From: Spirometra erinaceieuropaei
Taxonomy: Eukaryota; Platyhelminthes; Cestoda; Diphyllobothriidea; Diphyllobothriidae
Assembly: GCA_902702965.1 (NCBI GenBank)
Contig: CACRXP010000432.1
Coordinates: forward strand, 499,872-563,871
Direction: 5' to 3'
Length of the DNA stretch: 64,000 nt
In this document: positions 48,329 through 59,449 of the stretch, in pieces
Layout of the letters: the number at the start of each line of letters is the position of its first letter
Numbering within the stretch: position 1 is the stretch's first letter
Translations under genes and position numbers: made by a program
Notes under the pieces: model-generated
Told to the model about the DNA's origin: nothing
The model's database searches: none
Seen by the model: the letters and a program-made list of their open reading frames with translations, nothing else

Positions 48329-48818
48329 TTAAGACTGACTGAAACCCAACATCCATCAAAGTATGTGTAATGTCAGTATATGACATTTTTTCTCAATGAC
48401 CGGTGCCTTCCATTTTATTTATACGACTAAAAACATCGATTCTCTGACTGAATAAAAATGACCCCTTAGTGCACTTTGACGAAAGGGAATCATTAGCGCC
48501 GAATACTACTATTTCGTAAATGCAGAGTAGTAGGCTATGAATAGACTCCCAGACAACAACACATTTTTCTAGACACAGAACATTTCTTTACTAGCACACA
48601 TTCGCTTTTGTCCGTTTAGCAGTCAGACATACTAGCAAGCGCATTAAGTATTGTTAGAAGCCTGATTGTTAGAGTATAGTAAAACGCTTGCTCTATGCAG
48701 CTGACTTGATATCAAGCGAGTTGGGCAATGTTGTAAAGCCTCCGCTGGACAACTCAAGATAACACCTTGTGACGCTTCTATACAACGAGGAGGTCACGGC
48801 ATGTTTGACTTTTTAGAC

Positions 48819-48976
48819 GTTAAAATTATATCTAGTTTCCTGAAACGAAGTATGCGCGTTATGAATCAAACTAACGTTGTACGTTTTCTTAATAACAAAA
48901 CTGTACGTGGAAAATTAAAATTTCTCTATAATGCTAACCTGCCGTATACTGAGAGCATATTGAAAGTCCCGTACCG
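48819..48976 (+). CDS. Candidate further exon of the gene 1/2 family
   Basis: It follows an excellent acceptor (GTTTGACTTTTTAG) in phase 1 and ends at TACC/GTAAGT. The frame contains NQTNVVRFLNNKT (two sequons), then KFLYNANLPYTESILKVPY, which aligns loosely with gene 1's last exon (FKFRLNFSEANSILIKMVP). It differs from that exon in having a strong donor instead of a terminal stop. Assignment to gene 2 is inferred from position and strand only. Confidence 0.4.
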
Positions 48977-49496
48977 TAAGTATGTTATTCAAATCATCAA
49001 CAGAAACCTGTTCCTCGCAAAAAGAAAAATTTTTATTTCATTATAAGTAAGCACACTATTTTGGCCAGTTAAGATAAATACTTTTTGCGATTCCCCAATA
49101 CAGTGATACGAATAATACCATCGCCAGTTCGGAGGGCATAGTCTAAACTGTGCAAACAAATTAGCTACTCCAATAAACAATTTAAAATGAAGAATTGGTG
49201 GTACATATATCAAAACAGAGCATGATTTCCTTGAATAAGATTTAATATTTTGTAGCCATTTCCTGATAGGCAATTAAGGGGTCCATAGTCTTAATAGTTA
49301 AATGCTGCAAATCCTTTCGCAAATACCGTTTAAAGAAAGCAAGTTGTAAAAATTGTTGGCGTCATGAGCATACATAAAGTGTAGGCATTGACTTGTTATA
49401 CCCTCGCAATTCTTGCGTGTTATATTATATATGACGTACTGACAGTCGATGAGTAACTTAGAGGAAAGATCGGCGTTATGGTGACGGGCAAATTAG

Positions 49497-49721
49497 AGAA
49501 TGCGATCGTGGAGTTCGTACTCCATTTTTTTCGAAAAGGAGTCCGCTTTGATAATGATTACTCCAGATGAATACTTACCCGAATCAACAATACTCCACGT
49601 CCCTTTTATTGCATTGTCTGGGGCCTCCTCGTCTACGACTTCATTTACTAAATCTTCTGCCTCCCACTTGCTATCTTCATTTCTGCTCTTTCTTGCTATT
49701 TTCATTTGCGCGAGCCAGTAA
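49497..49721 (+). CDS. Candidate terminal exon of gene 2 with GPI-anchor-like tail
   Basis: The frame contains FFEKESALIMITPDEYLPES, then ILHVPFIALSG, then a Ser/Thr-rich stalk (SGASSSTTSFTKSSAS) and a hydrophobic C-terminus (LLSSFLLFLAIFICASQ) to TAA. This order (stalk with small residues, then about 15 hydrophobic residues at the very end) is typical of GPI-anchor signals. The first part aligns with gene 1's last exon (NFSEANSILIKMVP...ILRVYF). The acceptor is uncertain: TTAG at 49,496 gives phase 0, not the phase 1 of gene 1. The 3' flank is duplicated at 50.5-50.75 kb. A minus-strand frame over the same bases (49,493-49,705) is taken as a shadow. Confidence 0.5.
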   Translation, partial: RMRSWSSYSIFFEKESALIMITPDEYLPESTILHVPFIALSGASSSTTSFTKSSASHLLSSFLLFLAIFICASQ

Positions 49722-49860
49722 ACACATGCCTTCTACCCATGCAATGGCCACATGTGTCTTAAACTCTTGCTCACCCGTGACTGAACTGTTCAACATGAAA
49801 CCCTATTCCTGCATTTGTATCAAAGGGCTTAAATAGATTGATTGTTCGCACCGAGACTGA
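49640..49860 (+). repeat. Duplicated gene 3' end, unit 1
   Basis: It matches 50,510-50,705, including the last coding bases (gctattttca.ttgcgc), the stop and about 150 bases beyond ('cttgctc.cctgtgactgaa'). Confidence 0.8.
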
Positions 49861-50060
49861 ATATACAGTAGATATGCTAACTCATGAAATGTCAACCAAA
49901 ATTTCGAAATGCGTTCTTGTTTCGAAACGATAAATTAATTAGTGTTGTAAAACTAATCATGATGCAGGATAAATATATAATGGACCAGTTACCTCAGAGT
50001 GTCGGCTTTCGAAAGAAGTTATTTTTGGCTGCATGCAAGATGTATACTCTGCAAAAAAAT
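49860..50060 (+). repeat. Repeat family R2, partial copy
   Basis: 'ctaactcatgaaatgtca' and 'gttgtaaaactaatcatgatgcag' match 8,245-8,335 and 11,712-11,805. Confidence 0.7.
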
Positions 50061-50451
50061 GGCGTCTGAAGTTGTATGCAACTTTCTCATTGATGTTCGA
50101 TGCCCTTGAAGATTCGATTATATGTCATGGAAAACATGCATTAAAATATTTATTATTTTACTTATTCGGTAGAAAATCACATTTTCTTCCAATTTCATAC
50201 TCAAAAGAAGAGTATAATTCGGTTTTAAAAACCTTTTCTATTTCCGGAATAATTTTGAACCCGAGCTACTGTTAAACTTGCATTCTGCGTTTCAAATCTA
50301 CAAGCTGTATATTTTCCGTGTACGGAAAACCATCCATTTCTCTACGGTGTTAAGAGGAGACCATATGAGGTTCATAAAATAAAGCAGTGGATTTGAGCAA
50401 TATTGTTAAATTTACAAGCAACATTCGTAAAAGCAGATACATGACGTTTCA

Positions 50452-50563
50452 TGAACGGCCATTTAACGGTATTTAAAAATCCAGAATTGGAAACCTCTAA
50501 TGCCTGCGACTTGATATCTCCATTTGTGTTATTTATTGCTATTTTCAGTTGCGCCAGTCAGTA
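50452..50563 (+). CDS. Second GPI-tail terminal exon (gene 3 relic)
   Basis: An open frame reads MNGHLTVFKNPELETSNACD, then LISPFVLFIAIFSCASQ and TAA. The last ten residues correspond to the 49.5 kb exon (LAIFICASQ), and the similarity continues beyond the stop into the 3' flank. A possible poly(A) signal AATAAA lies at 50,703-50,708, in the position where unit 1 has a mutated 'aatata'. No other exons of this copy were firmly identified. Frames at 50,757-50,939 (ENVKIKTSFVKPIVMCILC) and 50,914-51,102 vaguely recall gene 1 exons. Confidence 0.4.
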
Positions 50564-50708
50564 AGCAGATGCCTTGTGCCCACGCAATTACCGCATGTGC
50601 CTTATACTCTTGCTCGCCTGTGACTGAATTGTTACACAGGAAACCATATTCGTGTGTTTGTATCAAAGCGCTTAAATACATTGATCGTACGCAGTCTGAC
50701 CGAATAAA
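50510..50708 (+). repeat. Duplicated gene 3' end, unit 2
   Basis: Partner of 49,640-49,860, about 0.86 kb downstream in the same orientation. This suggests unequal-crossover-type tandem duplication. Confidence 0.8.
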
Positions 50709-52248
50709 ATTTGCTTGTGTGCTCGGGAGACTTAAGTCAAGGCAATAATTCTTGGCGTGGGTGAAGAAAATGTAAAAATCAAAACTTCCTTTGTCAAACC
50801 AATAGTGATGTGCATTTTATGTCTGACTGACAAATCGTATTACTCCTATTCTGTGTATATACGCTTAAAATGTGCTTTAAATATGAAAATGCCAGCAGCA
50901 CAATACGATAATATTGGCACCAGACAACATCGTACATAATGCTGTCTTACGATTCATGTTTAAACAGGCTTCTTTTAAGAGTTGTTTCATTGAATTAGGA
51001 AAACATGCAAACTTGAACCAGGTTAACAAATATCCATTTAAATCGGGCAGTAAGCGAATACTTATAAGAATGACGAATTGTTATATAAACTGCGTATTAT
51101 GAAGAAGCAAATTGTTTACGGCTTAGGCATTGAACAAGTTCATTTTCTAATCAAGTGGGGCACATAAACTGTTTGTACCATAGCAACGCGCACGACATAT
51201 GAATATGCTAGAGGTATTTTGTTTTTCATTGAAAAGATGGTATTGCATCGGCCATCGACAAATATTGCCAGCTGACAAGTTGGGACGCATAAACCTAGGT
51301 CAGGCATTACCCTTACATTTGATGAAGGCAATCTTCTCTCTAGACATATCATTTGCGTCAGCCGCAATCTGTCTACATCACTGGTTTACTTGCCCTATGT
51401 ATTACTATGATCTATCCTTTCCAATTAAGTATTAATACATTGCCTAAGTGTATACATTAGGCACGCTGGGAAATCGTGGGCACACGCTGACTGCAACGCC
51501 AGTGTTGGCGGGGAGATTATGGAGCAGTTGCTAGACCACCAATTAGCACGTGATGAAAAGGCAGCGATTTACGGCTCGGAAGTCAACCATCAAAAACTCA
51601 TTTTACAAAGTGCATCGTTCCATAATGATGCAGGGGACTATATATCAACGTGGCCACTGCATCCATCGAATACAGCAACACATTGTGCATGAACCGCTGG
51701 TTTTTGTCTCTGCCGATTGACTCGATAAGAAGCTTGAAACGTCAGACGGGCAAAGTTATCGTTTCAGCGATCGTGTCTGCTTCTTTCCAATTTTTCTATG
51801 TATGTTACTGTGAGTACGCAAGACGGATTTATTTAGGTACCAAATGAAATGGGCATTGACATACCAAATTGACCTTGATTATTATTTGTGAGGATGACGC
51901 AAAACACGATGTTAAATGTTGAGCATAACCGTGCCGATGATGGCTGCACGAGGAAATTTAACATTAGCAATATCAACCATAGGTGATGCTAAAACTTGCT
52001 GTCTTGTAGTTCTTGTGGAGACCGCGATATCGCCATTTTCCTGGCTGACAGGTCATACAATGACTAAGGCGTTTTTAAAACATTTAGAAGTTATGCTTAT
52101 TGCGGCGACTGAGAGGACTCTAAACGAAAAGCAACGCAAGATGTCAATATAGAATAAAAGCATATTTTAATGGAATAATGCAGATGAATAATGCAATTCA
52201 TTGCGTAATGCGACGAACTCCATCAAAGCATTGTTGTATCCTATCATA

Positions 52249-52684
52249 AACGGACGGCCTACTACGTAGTCGCAGAGAAGGAGAATGTGGGTTTTTTAAT
52301 CAAACCGCGCGAACAGAGGACAGAGGAGAACACATACTTTTAAATCTACTAGAAATTCCAGTAAAATACGGATTGACTAAATGCTTGCCTTTTAGTCAGC
52401 TAAGTGGCATATACTGTTCATGTATAGTAAACACTGCCATTGCAACCATATTAGTCTACGGATCTAATCACATAGTGCTATTTGCATATATCGACAGCAT
52501 TCAATTACAAACTTCCTGCAGTAAGGGAACAATTGAGTGCATTTGTATTTTACGCAAAAGGTCAAATAAAAGCCTCATGCATTTACATTTAAGAATATCC
52601 CAAGGCCTGTCGGAATTCGTTTTCACTGAGGTATTCGTTGATGTTTTACATAAAAGAAACCCGGCATATTGCTTAGCGAAATAA
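52249..52684 (+). CDS. Long open frame, possible family relic
   Basis: About 145 codons are open between stops. Content includes SCIVNTAIATILVYGSNHIV, then LMHLHLRISQGLSEFVFTEV. The alternating hydrophobic pattern resembles a beta-sandwich, and the I/LxVYG/LLYG element recurs in the next frame at 53.4 kb. A donor-like GAG/GTATTC occurs at 52,630. There is no convincing acceptor and no recognised family. It could be chance in AT-rich DNA. Confidence 0.25.
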
Positions 52685-53179
52685 CGAATGTCATTTACCT
52701 GTAAATACGGAAGTCGGTAATCAATTGATGGCGTTCTTCTCATACTATAGGTAACTGCCTACGTTAATATGGAATTCATACAACTCTAGCTTAATAATTG
52801 CTTTCTTGAATCTAGTTATGCCAATAGGAATGTGATTGACGCTGAATACCCGACTGATGTTGACACTTGCACTTCACGTACCAGTTGGTATTTAGATGAG
52901 TTGGTAGATTTTGATTTAGTAGGATACGAGGCATTGTTTTGGTAAGGGGACGCAACTCACTTAGGTTGAATACCCAGTAGAATCTTAGATGGGGGTCGGA
53001 AAAAGAGGCATATGAATAAAAAGGCTAGAGTCAAATAGGATAGCAGGACACACAATGCCACCTTGACTGGTTCCTATTTGCGAAAAGTTCAAGAGAGCGA
53101 AGAATTCTAGAGATATTGCGCCTAAACATTACCAATGTTTCATCGAAACAATATCTTAAGAACTCTGTGTAAATAACGC

Positions 53180-53743
53180 ATACTATCCAGGTATATAGTT
53201 AATTTTCCTAATGCGTTTTGTCAATGGTCGAAAAAAGTGAACGGCGAAACAGTTTGTAATGCTGAAGGATATGCAGCAGTGCAAACAGACTTAATTTCTT
53301 CTTCCAAATCAAAAGCACCTTTGAGAATTTCATTAAACATTACGTGCAGTGGGACACTGCCTGCTTTATTGGTTTGCGGGGCACATGTCAATATGTCCTG
53401 AAACGACCAATGTGCGTGGCGTACGGGAGTTCTTCTCTACGGAAATGAAAGTAATTTAATGACCCTGACGCCAAATATGGAAATTTACAAACCAAACCAA
53501 ATTCAGAAAGATTTTACGGCATCCGATTTTGCAGTAGGTGGAAAGCAGCATGCGACAAGAGCTATTGGTGAAATTGATTTTAAAATTAAACTAAAGACCA
53601 ATGGTATGCACAAAAATACATGGCTGTCAGGGCTTCAGGCATCACTGACGGTTGCGACAGTAGTTATGCTGGGTACGAAATATTCTGCGCACCTTAATCT
53701 TATGGTGAGAGGAGCAAGCTCTCGGAGGGCTATTGATTAATTG
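53180..53743 (+). pseudogene. Long frame with one in-frame stop, possible intron-poor family relic
   Basis: One reading frame stays open for about 185 codons except for a single TGA at 53,399-53,401. It includes KAPLRISLNITCSG, which aligns with the DLLFKINVSGKCAF core of gene 1, then GVLLYGNESN, then IGEIDFKIKLKTNG and LSGLQASL. A good donor (CTTATG/GTGAGAGG) follows at 53,703. Sequons NIT, NMS and NES are present. Resemblance to gene 1 is by eye and weak; PLAT-like folding is another reading. Confidence 0.3.
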
Positions 53744-53749
53744 ACTTAA

Positions 53750-55375
53750 GCTTAAATTGCAAACTTATTAGGTTTGTGCCGGAGGACCATCCACGTTCAA
53801 TATTTTCTAAAACGTAACATAACACCCAGTGCAATAACCCGGTATATTTCATAGTTCCTACTTCGCACAGACCTGATAATAACATAATTTCAGTCGAGAA
53901 CGCAGTCTGGTTACTAACAGGTAGTATAATCGCCTTACAGGAGTGTTAGAATTAAAGTCCACATGCATTGCAACTGTTAAAAACTACATTAATGAAGGAT
54001 TGTAGCCAATACGTACAGCATATCTGAAACAGGAAGACAGCCTCCCGTGTGTCCAGCGTGTTTGAAAGTGTACGTGTTTCAGCTCCCGCAATCTGACACG
54101 AAGTACGTCTGGTTGAGCAAATTTAGAACAAGCCTGTACGGCGTATGCTTGAATCGAACTGTATCAATATCGAACTCTCCCTGATACCATAATAAGTAGA
54201 TGGAAAATATAATTGTACGTTGTTGGAGAATATTCGTTTTAGCAATATGCATTTTAAGTTAGCAACGTCGTAATCAAACACACTGGAGTTGCGATGTATT
54301 AATGCACTAAGTATGAGAGTTTGTTTTGTACATGTTTCAAAAATGTGATCGAAACCTATATAAGATGTCAAACTAAATTATAGTGCATGCTGAATTTCAA
54401 TCAGTAGGCCGTAGAGCACAAAACAGACGCGTTTTTTCAGACGCGACACTCACGACACCCATACTATCGTACTTTTGACTAGGCATTTGCATTTCCTAAA
54501 ATGGAAGCTGTTTTACAAACACATTTGTATTTGACATTAATGGGAATGGTCAGTTTGCGCATGTATTGGTTGTTTTTGTTCCTAATACCAACCATGCCTT
54601 TCATAACTAGGCATTCGGGGTGTTAAAGCTTGGACATGCTTTCAATACATTGGGACTCGAGAGCATTTTTTGCAGTTGGTAGTTCTGCAATCAAAACGGC
54701 CTCGTGAATATAGCTTAATTTGCGTTCGTAAATTGTCCATTATTCCTAGCAGCTCCACCGGTTAATTGCATTATCAGACTGCCCTAAGTACCATATAGGT
54801 GGTTTACATCACGAACTTCGTAAAGGATATCGGCCATTTAATTGTCTCAACAGTCTACATTTTCAATATTTTGGGTTGTTTCTTCACTCATTCAATGAGA
54901 CGATCAAATTTAGTAATTAGGTAGTTCATTGTATGCGACTATAACACATGTTTGTCAATACTGTTTAGGGATGTGACGAATTTCTTTGCTGTTCTTTGTC
55001 AAATTGTTATAATATAATAATTAGCGGGCGCACAATCTGTACGTAATTTTGTATTGAATTGCACTTACTTTTTGCACTCTTCTGTATTGCATGCTCCACA
55101 CTTATTAATGAATGTGTTGACCTTTTAAAAAACTATTTTGGCTACAGTTTACAAGTTGAGATTTCTATTCCCGAAGTGAAATTTTTTATGTGGACAAACA
55201 ATTTACTTAATATCTAACCTAAAAAATGTCGTCTGAAGCAACTATTGTGTAAACTGTTGCAAATTTATCATGTTGCTTTCTTATTACGGCATATAACACG
55301 TTTTTGAGCAACATTTAAACACGCAAGGAATTAATAAAAACCTAGAACCCTGGTAAATAAATGTGTTCCATGTTG
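53750..55375. other. Stretch without recognisable gene
   Basis: AT-rich. One 82-codon minus-strand frame (54,123-54,371) has the sequon-bearing text HRNSSVFDYD but no identifiable domain or firm splice sites. Confidence 0.35.
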
Positions 55376-55379
55376 TAAA

Positions 55380-55636
55380 GAAGACGAACACACGGTCTTT
55401 GGGACAGTAGGTGTATAAGGCTGAGCTGTCGGTCTTGTGCAAGAGGCCATTGTCAGAGACGGTGAGATTAAGACATAAAATAATCAGTTTTTATCGTCAA
55501 ACCATGAAGGGGGGGGAGATATGAGTGCAGAGCGTGGTATTCGCGATAAGTTGATTCCCACGCCGTCTCACGGTGGCGTACCTGCACCGTTGGCTGGAAA
55601 TCGGGTTTCGTCTCTTGACCGCGGAAACGGAGCGCG
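55380..55636 (-). repeat. PLE-A 3' tail of the 55.6 kb element
   Basis: Reverse complement of the tail seen at 5,440-5,690: 'ccacgccgtctcacggtgg' and 'gaccgcggaaacggagcgcg' correspond. Confidence 0.75.
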
Positions 55637-56743
55637 TTATAGAAGGGGTATGTCAAAGTGCCTGCTGATAGAGTTAATGTCAGACACCCAGGCCACTAAC
55701 AGTTCTTGCCCTGTCTTAGTGTAGGCCCGCGCTACTATACACGTACTCGCGAAGTTCAATTCGTGGCCTTCCTCCAGGGCGTGAGTGGCGACCTGAGACA
55801 GCGGGTCGCCTCTCCGGACCGCCCGTTTGTTCTCTGTTGTTCGTGAGCTAAGTTGTCGTCTGGTCTGTCCTGTGTAGTGGAGAGGGCAGTCGCGACATGG
55901 GATCTGATAGACGACACCCGATCGTTCTCCCACGTCTAGGCGATCCTTTACTCGCCTGATTTTGCTGCGTATGGTCGCTATCGGGCGGTGAGCGATACCC
56001 ACGCCGAGCTCTCCAGCGATACGTTCCATCACTTCGGACACGTTCTTAATACATGGTAGAGGCTGCCAGAGTGTTGGCGGCTCTGCTCCGTTTGTTTTCC
56101 GTGCGCGCGTGCGGACACAGCGGCTGACGAATCTGTTCGGGTATCCATTCCTTGCCAGTTGGTCCCGGAGATACCGAAGTTCTCGTACTCGTCCCTCTCC
56201 TTCGCTGCAGTGCATTTTTAACCTTTGGGAGTGTGTCTTAACACAGCTGCGTTTATGTGCCATTGGGTGGTAACTGCGTAAGTTGAGAATCTGAGTCGTG
56301 TTAGTCGCCTTTCTGTACACCGTGGTGTTGAGTTCGTCGTTGGGTGTGCGTGTGATGAGAACGTCAAGGAAAGGCAGATGTTCGGCATGTTCTTCTGCCC
56401 TTGTGAACTGAATGTCTGGGAAGATGCTGGTCAGGAGGTCTTGAAAGTCGGCCAGTCTGCTCCTTTCAGTTATAACGAACGTGTCGTCCACGTACCGGCG
56501 CCAAGATGCAGGTTCATAGTGGTCGTAGGCGACCTCCTCCAGTTCCTCCAGGATTAGTTCTGCAACCAGGTTGGATGTCGGCGAACCCATGGGCATTTCT
56601 TTGTTCTGATCGTATGTTCTGCCATACAGAGTGATTATACAGTCTCGAAGACATTTTGTTAAAAAAATATCAAGCATCGCTTGACAATTCCAACATTCAG
56701 CCTTATACGAGAAGAAGCACAGCTTAGTACACGCTGCACCCAC
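55637..56743 (-). CDS. Penelope-like element (PLE-A): RT palm plus GIY-YIG endonuclease, 5'-truncated but open
   Basis: This 368-codon intact frame is the best preserved transposon in the window. Residues 51-65 (PMGSPTSNLVAEL) and YVDD at 84-87 are the RT palm with the catalytic Asp pair. LPFLDVLITRTPNDEL (123-138) is the thumb-side conserved block, followed by a basic linker to about residue 270. GVVYQIPCRDCPLHYTGQT (276-294) carries the GIY and YIG strands and the Cys-x2-Cys pair (283, 286) typical of PLE endonucleases; SSRTTENKRAV (299-309) and HALEEGH (321-327) follow. The usual His after the Glu is Asn (E304-N305). The N-terminal RT fingers and the first catalytic Asp motif are missing, so the copy is 5'-truncated and cannot move by itself. 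PLEs copy RNA into DNA at an endonuclease-cut or exposed end. Confidence 0.9.
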   Translation of the reverse strand: MGAACTKLCFFSYKAECWNCQAMLDIFLTKCLRDCIITLYGRTYDQNKEMPMGSPTSNLVAELILEELEEVAYDHYEPASWRRYVDDTFVITERSRLADFQDLLTSIFPDIQFTRAEEHAEHLPFLDVLITRTPNDELNTTVYRKATNTTQILNLRSYHPMAHKRSCVKTHSQRLKMHCSEGEGRVRELRYLRDQLARNGYPNRFVSRCVRTRARKTNGAEPPTLWQPLPCIKNVSEVMERIAGELGVGIAHRPIATIRSKIRRVKDRLDVGERSGVVYQIPCRDCPLHYTGQTRRQLSSRTTENKRAVRRGDPLSQVATHALEEGHELNFASTCIVARAYTKTGQELLVAWVSDINSISRHFDIPLL

Positions 56744-56759
56744 AAGTGTAAAACTAGTT

Positions 56760-57240
56760 TTCCTGCTTTTGAACGCCTAGAGTTCTGTGTTTTGCAAACC
56801 AGGGAGCCACTAATCAGCATTAATCATGTACACATTCAAACCATGCTTGCGTGACACCAGTGGCCTAACAAAACTAAACAAAAAATTTAAACTTCGTTGG
56901 TAGCACACAAGCTGCCTGGATATTCTTCAGGCAGGCAGAACTTCAAACATAACGGAAACGTTCACGTAAGCGTCGTGAACTATGTCACCACATATGCGGA
57001 TTTATCCGAGTCTTTGAGGACATGAATTATTTTATTACAAAATTTCTGGAAAATCTGCTCAAAGTAAGCCATCTATGTACCGCATTTAAGTTGCCTTTAC
57101 CCGGCCATTTTATTTTCATTGTTGCTAGAGTTACAAGATCGTTTGTTGCAACTACTTGTTGATCAGTGGTTCATTTTCTGCCTTCAGCAAAAGCATGCCA
57201 AGCAAATCAGTTTGCCGTCGTACTTCGACTAATGGTCACC
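56760..57240. other. Stretch without recognisable gene
   Basis: No notable frame and no repeat match seen. The PLE truncation point lies at its left edge. Confidence 0.4.
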
Positions 57241-57244
57241 CCAT

Positions 57245-58145
57245 TTGATCAATGATCATTCTAATTCCCCATTTCACAGTTACTTATTTTAAAGAACCAT
57301 AGGGCGGGGCAACGAACATTGACAGTGGAATAATTCCTGATAATTAGATGAGAACTGTCAACGATCTACATTAAGACAAATGCACAGATAAGATTGACGT
57401 GTCCCTGCCGATTGGATTAGGGTATCACTCGACGACAATAAATTCACAGATAAGTGCCCTGCGGGGACAACTTCATTATTGGCAGACATAAAGCAATAGC
57501 GGTAGCTGTTTAACAACGTGATGCAATTATCGGAAGTAATCTGACACCCAATGTCGTCCATCCTTATGACCCACAGGTCGCGCGAAATAATTCAAAATGT
57601 CGAACTCGATCAACAAAGAGAAATTAAGGCCAACAAGGACATGGTCATCGTATATGCCAACAGAGCTTGTTCCACCGTTGTATTGTGCAGGACATATTGC
57701 CATCAATGATCATTCTGATTTCTGATTTTACAGTTTACTACTCCAAATAACCCCCTAGAATAGGGCAACGAAGACGAACAATGGAATAATTCGTGATAAT
57801 GAAATGATAACTGCAAACAGACTACATGCAGACAAATTCATTAATACAATTGCCATGCCCCTTTCAATTGGACTGGAGTACAAATTGACGACAATAAATT
57901 CATAGAAACAGAGGAGTGCCCTATGGGAGCTATTTTATCATCAGGAGTGATTTTTGCAGACTAAAGGCAATTGCAGTAGCTGTTAAAGAACGTGATGCAA
58001 CCATGGAAAGTAAGCTGACACCAAGTGTCGTCCGTCCTTATGACCCACAGGTCGCGCAAAATACTCCAAAATGTCGAATAAAGAGAAATAAAGATCAAAA
58101 AGGACATGGTCATCATGCCCGCGGAAAAGGCACATTCCACCGTCG
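57245..58145 (+). repeat. Tandem repeat, two units of about 458 bases
   Basis: Units 57,245-57,700 and 57,703-58,145 share 'gatcattctgatt', 'gggcaacgaa', 'gacgacaataaatt', 'gtccttatgacccacaggtcgcgc' and 'aaggacatggtcatc'. Unit 2 contains a 101-codon plus-strand frame that unit 1 does not keep open, so it is probably not coding. Confidence 0.85.
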
Positions 58146-58149
58146 TACG

Positions 58150-59440
58150 GTAGAGGGCATACTACCGTTAAACTATCAAAAACCAACCGCAGGATCGTCT
58201 GTTTTATGTCCCACTCTGTAAAAACGCTAACGCGAGAAATTAATGCCACACTGTTGTCACCGGAGAACGCAGGTTCAAATACACCCAACGATCGACCAAC
58301 AAGCCCAAGAGTCGACCTTGGCCTGGTTCTATGTCCACTTTAATGTGCACAGGTAGGGTGCACATTGGGTGTACGGCCTACCGTATCGCCTAAAGGCACT
58401 CCGTAGTGCGCAGTGGCGAAATGGCTTTTTCGGCATCTTATCGTTGTTACCGCTGACTCGAACCCCACGAGCTGCTCGTTTACAACTTTCTCCGATAAGC
58501 ATGACGAGGTATGTTTCTTAACAAATGAGGCGTTAAAATCTTGTGACTTCACGTATTCTTAATGTCCGTCAACCAGGATTTGGCAATCAAACAGTAAAGT
58601 TACTCCCATAAAGCAAATACAATTAAACGGAGAATCGTTCTTACACATGTAAAAATCCGCCAAATTCCGAAATTATTTATCAAGACGAACTTCACGTTGA
58701 AGGAAACATCTTCGACTGGCCGAAGGAACACCAATGGTTTCGCCGTTTTCGGCATTCATCACTGACCTCGTCCTACAACGCTCACAGTCGCTAGTCTTCC
58801 GACACCGCAGACCGAGATTCTGGATTCGACATGTGGTCCATATGACAGGCGGACTAAGAATCAATTGCATAGAATCTGCGAGACAGTATCACAAGTCCCG
58901 ACATCAACTCCCTACATCCGATTGGAATGTCATCAGTGCTGCCGAAGGTTGTTTCGAGACTCTCTGATTTTTTACTAACCACATTCAATTCATCCAATTT
59001 GGCAGGTGGAATTATCAATCCTTCCCAAGGATAGTGGCGCTCTTCAAGATTTCATCTGCTCTCCTTTCTTTAACTTTCACACCTGTAATGTGTGATCGCG
59101 GAACGACTGTCTATTTGGTATGTATGCAGACGGTGTTGTTGGTGGTAACTTTACCAAAAAACAAACTCATTACCAATCTATGAAGCATGTCATTGACGAT
59201 GTCTCGAAATAGCTAATAGTATGTGGCCTTCTGGTGAATAATGAGAAATCAGTCTGCTGTATGCAATCCGTGGACACCATTTCCAACGGGATTTCTTCTT
59301 TCAGTTACCATGATGCTACACTGTCACCCGTTCTCTCACTTTCCATTCATTTTGGAACGCTTTGTCGCATACTCTACACCCCAGCGCTCAGTCTGGCAAT
59401 TAATTATGCCGGCACTCTTCTTCTAATTCTTGATTGTTCC
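58150..59440. other. Stretch without recognisable gene
   Basis: Frames of 101 codons or fewer on both strands overlap without a recognisable domain. Confidence 0.35.
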
Positions 59441-59449
59441 TTTTTTATT

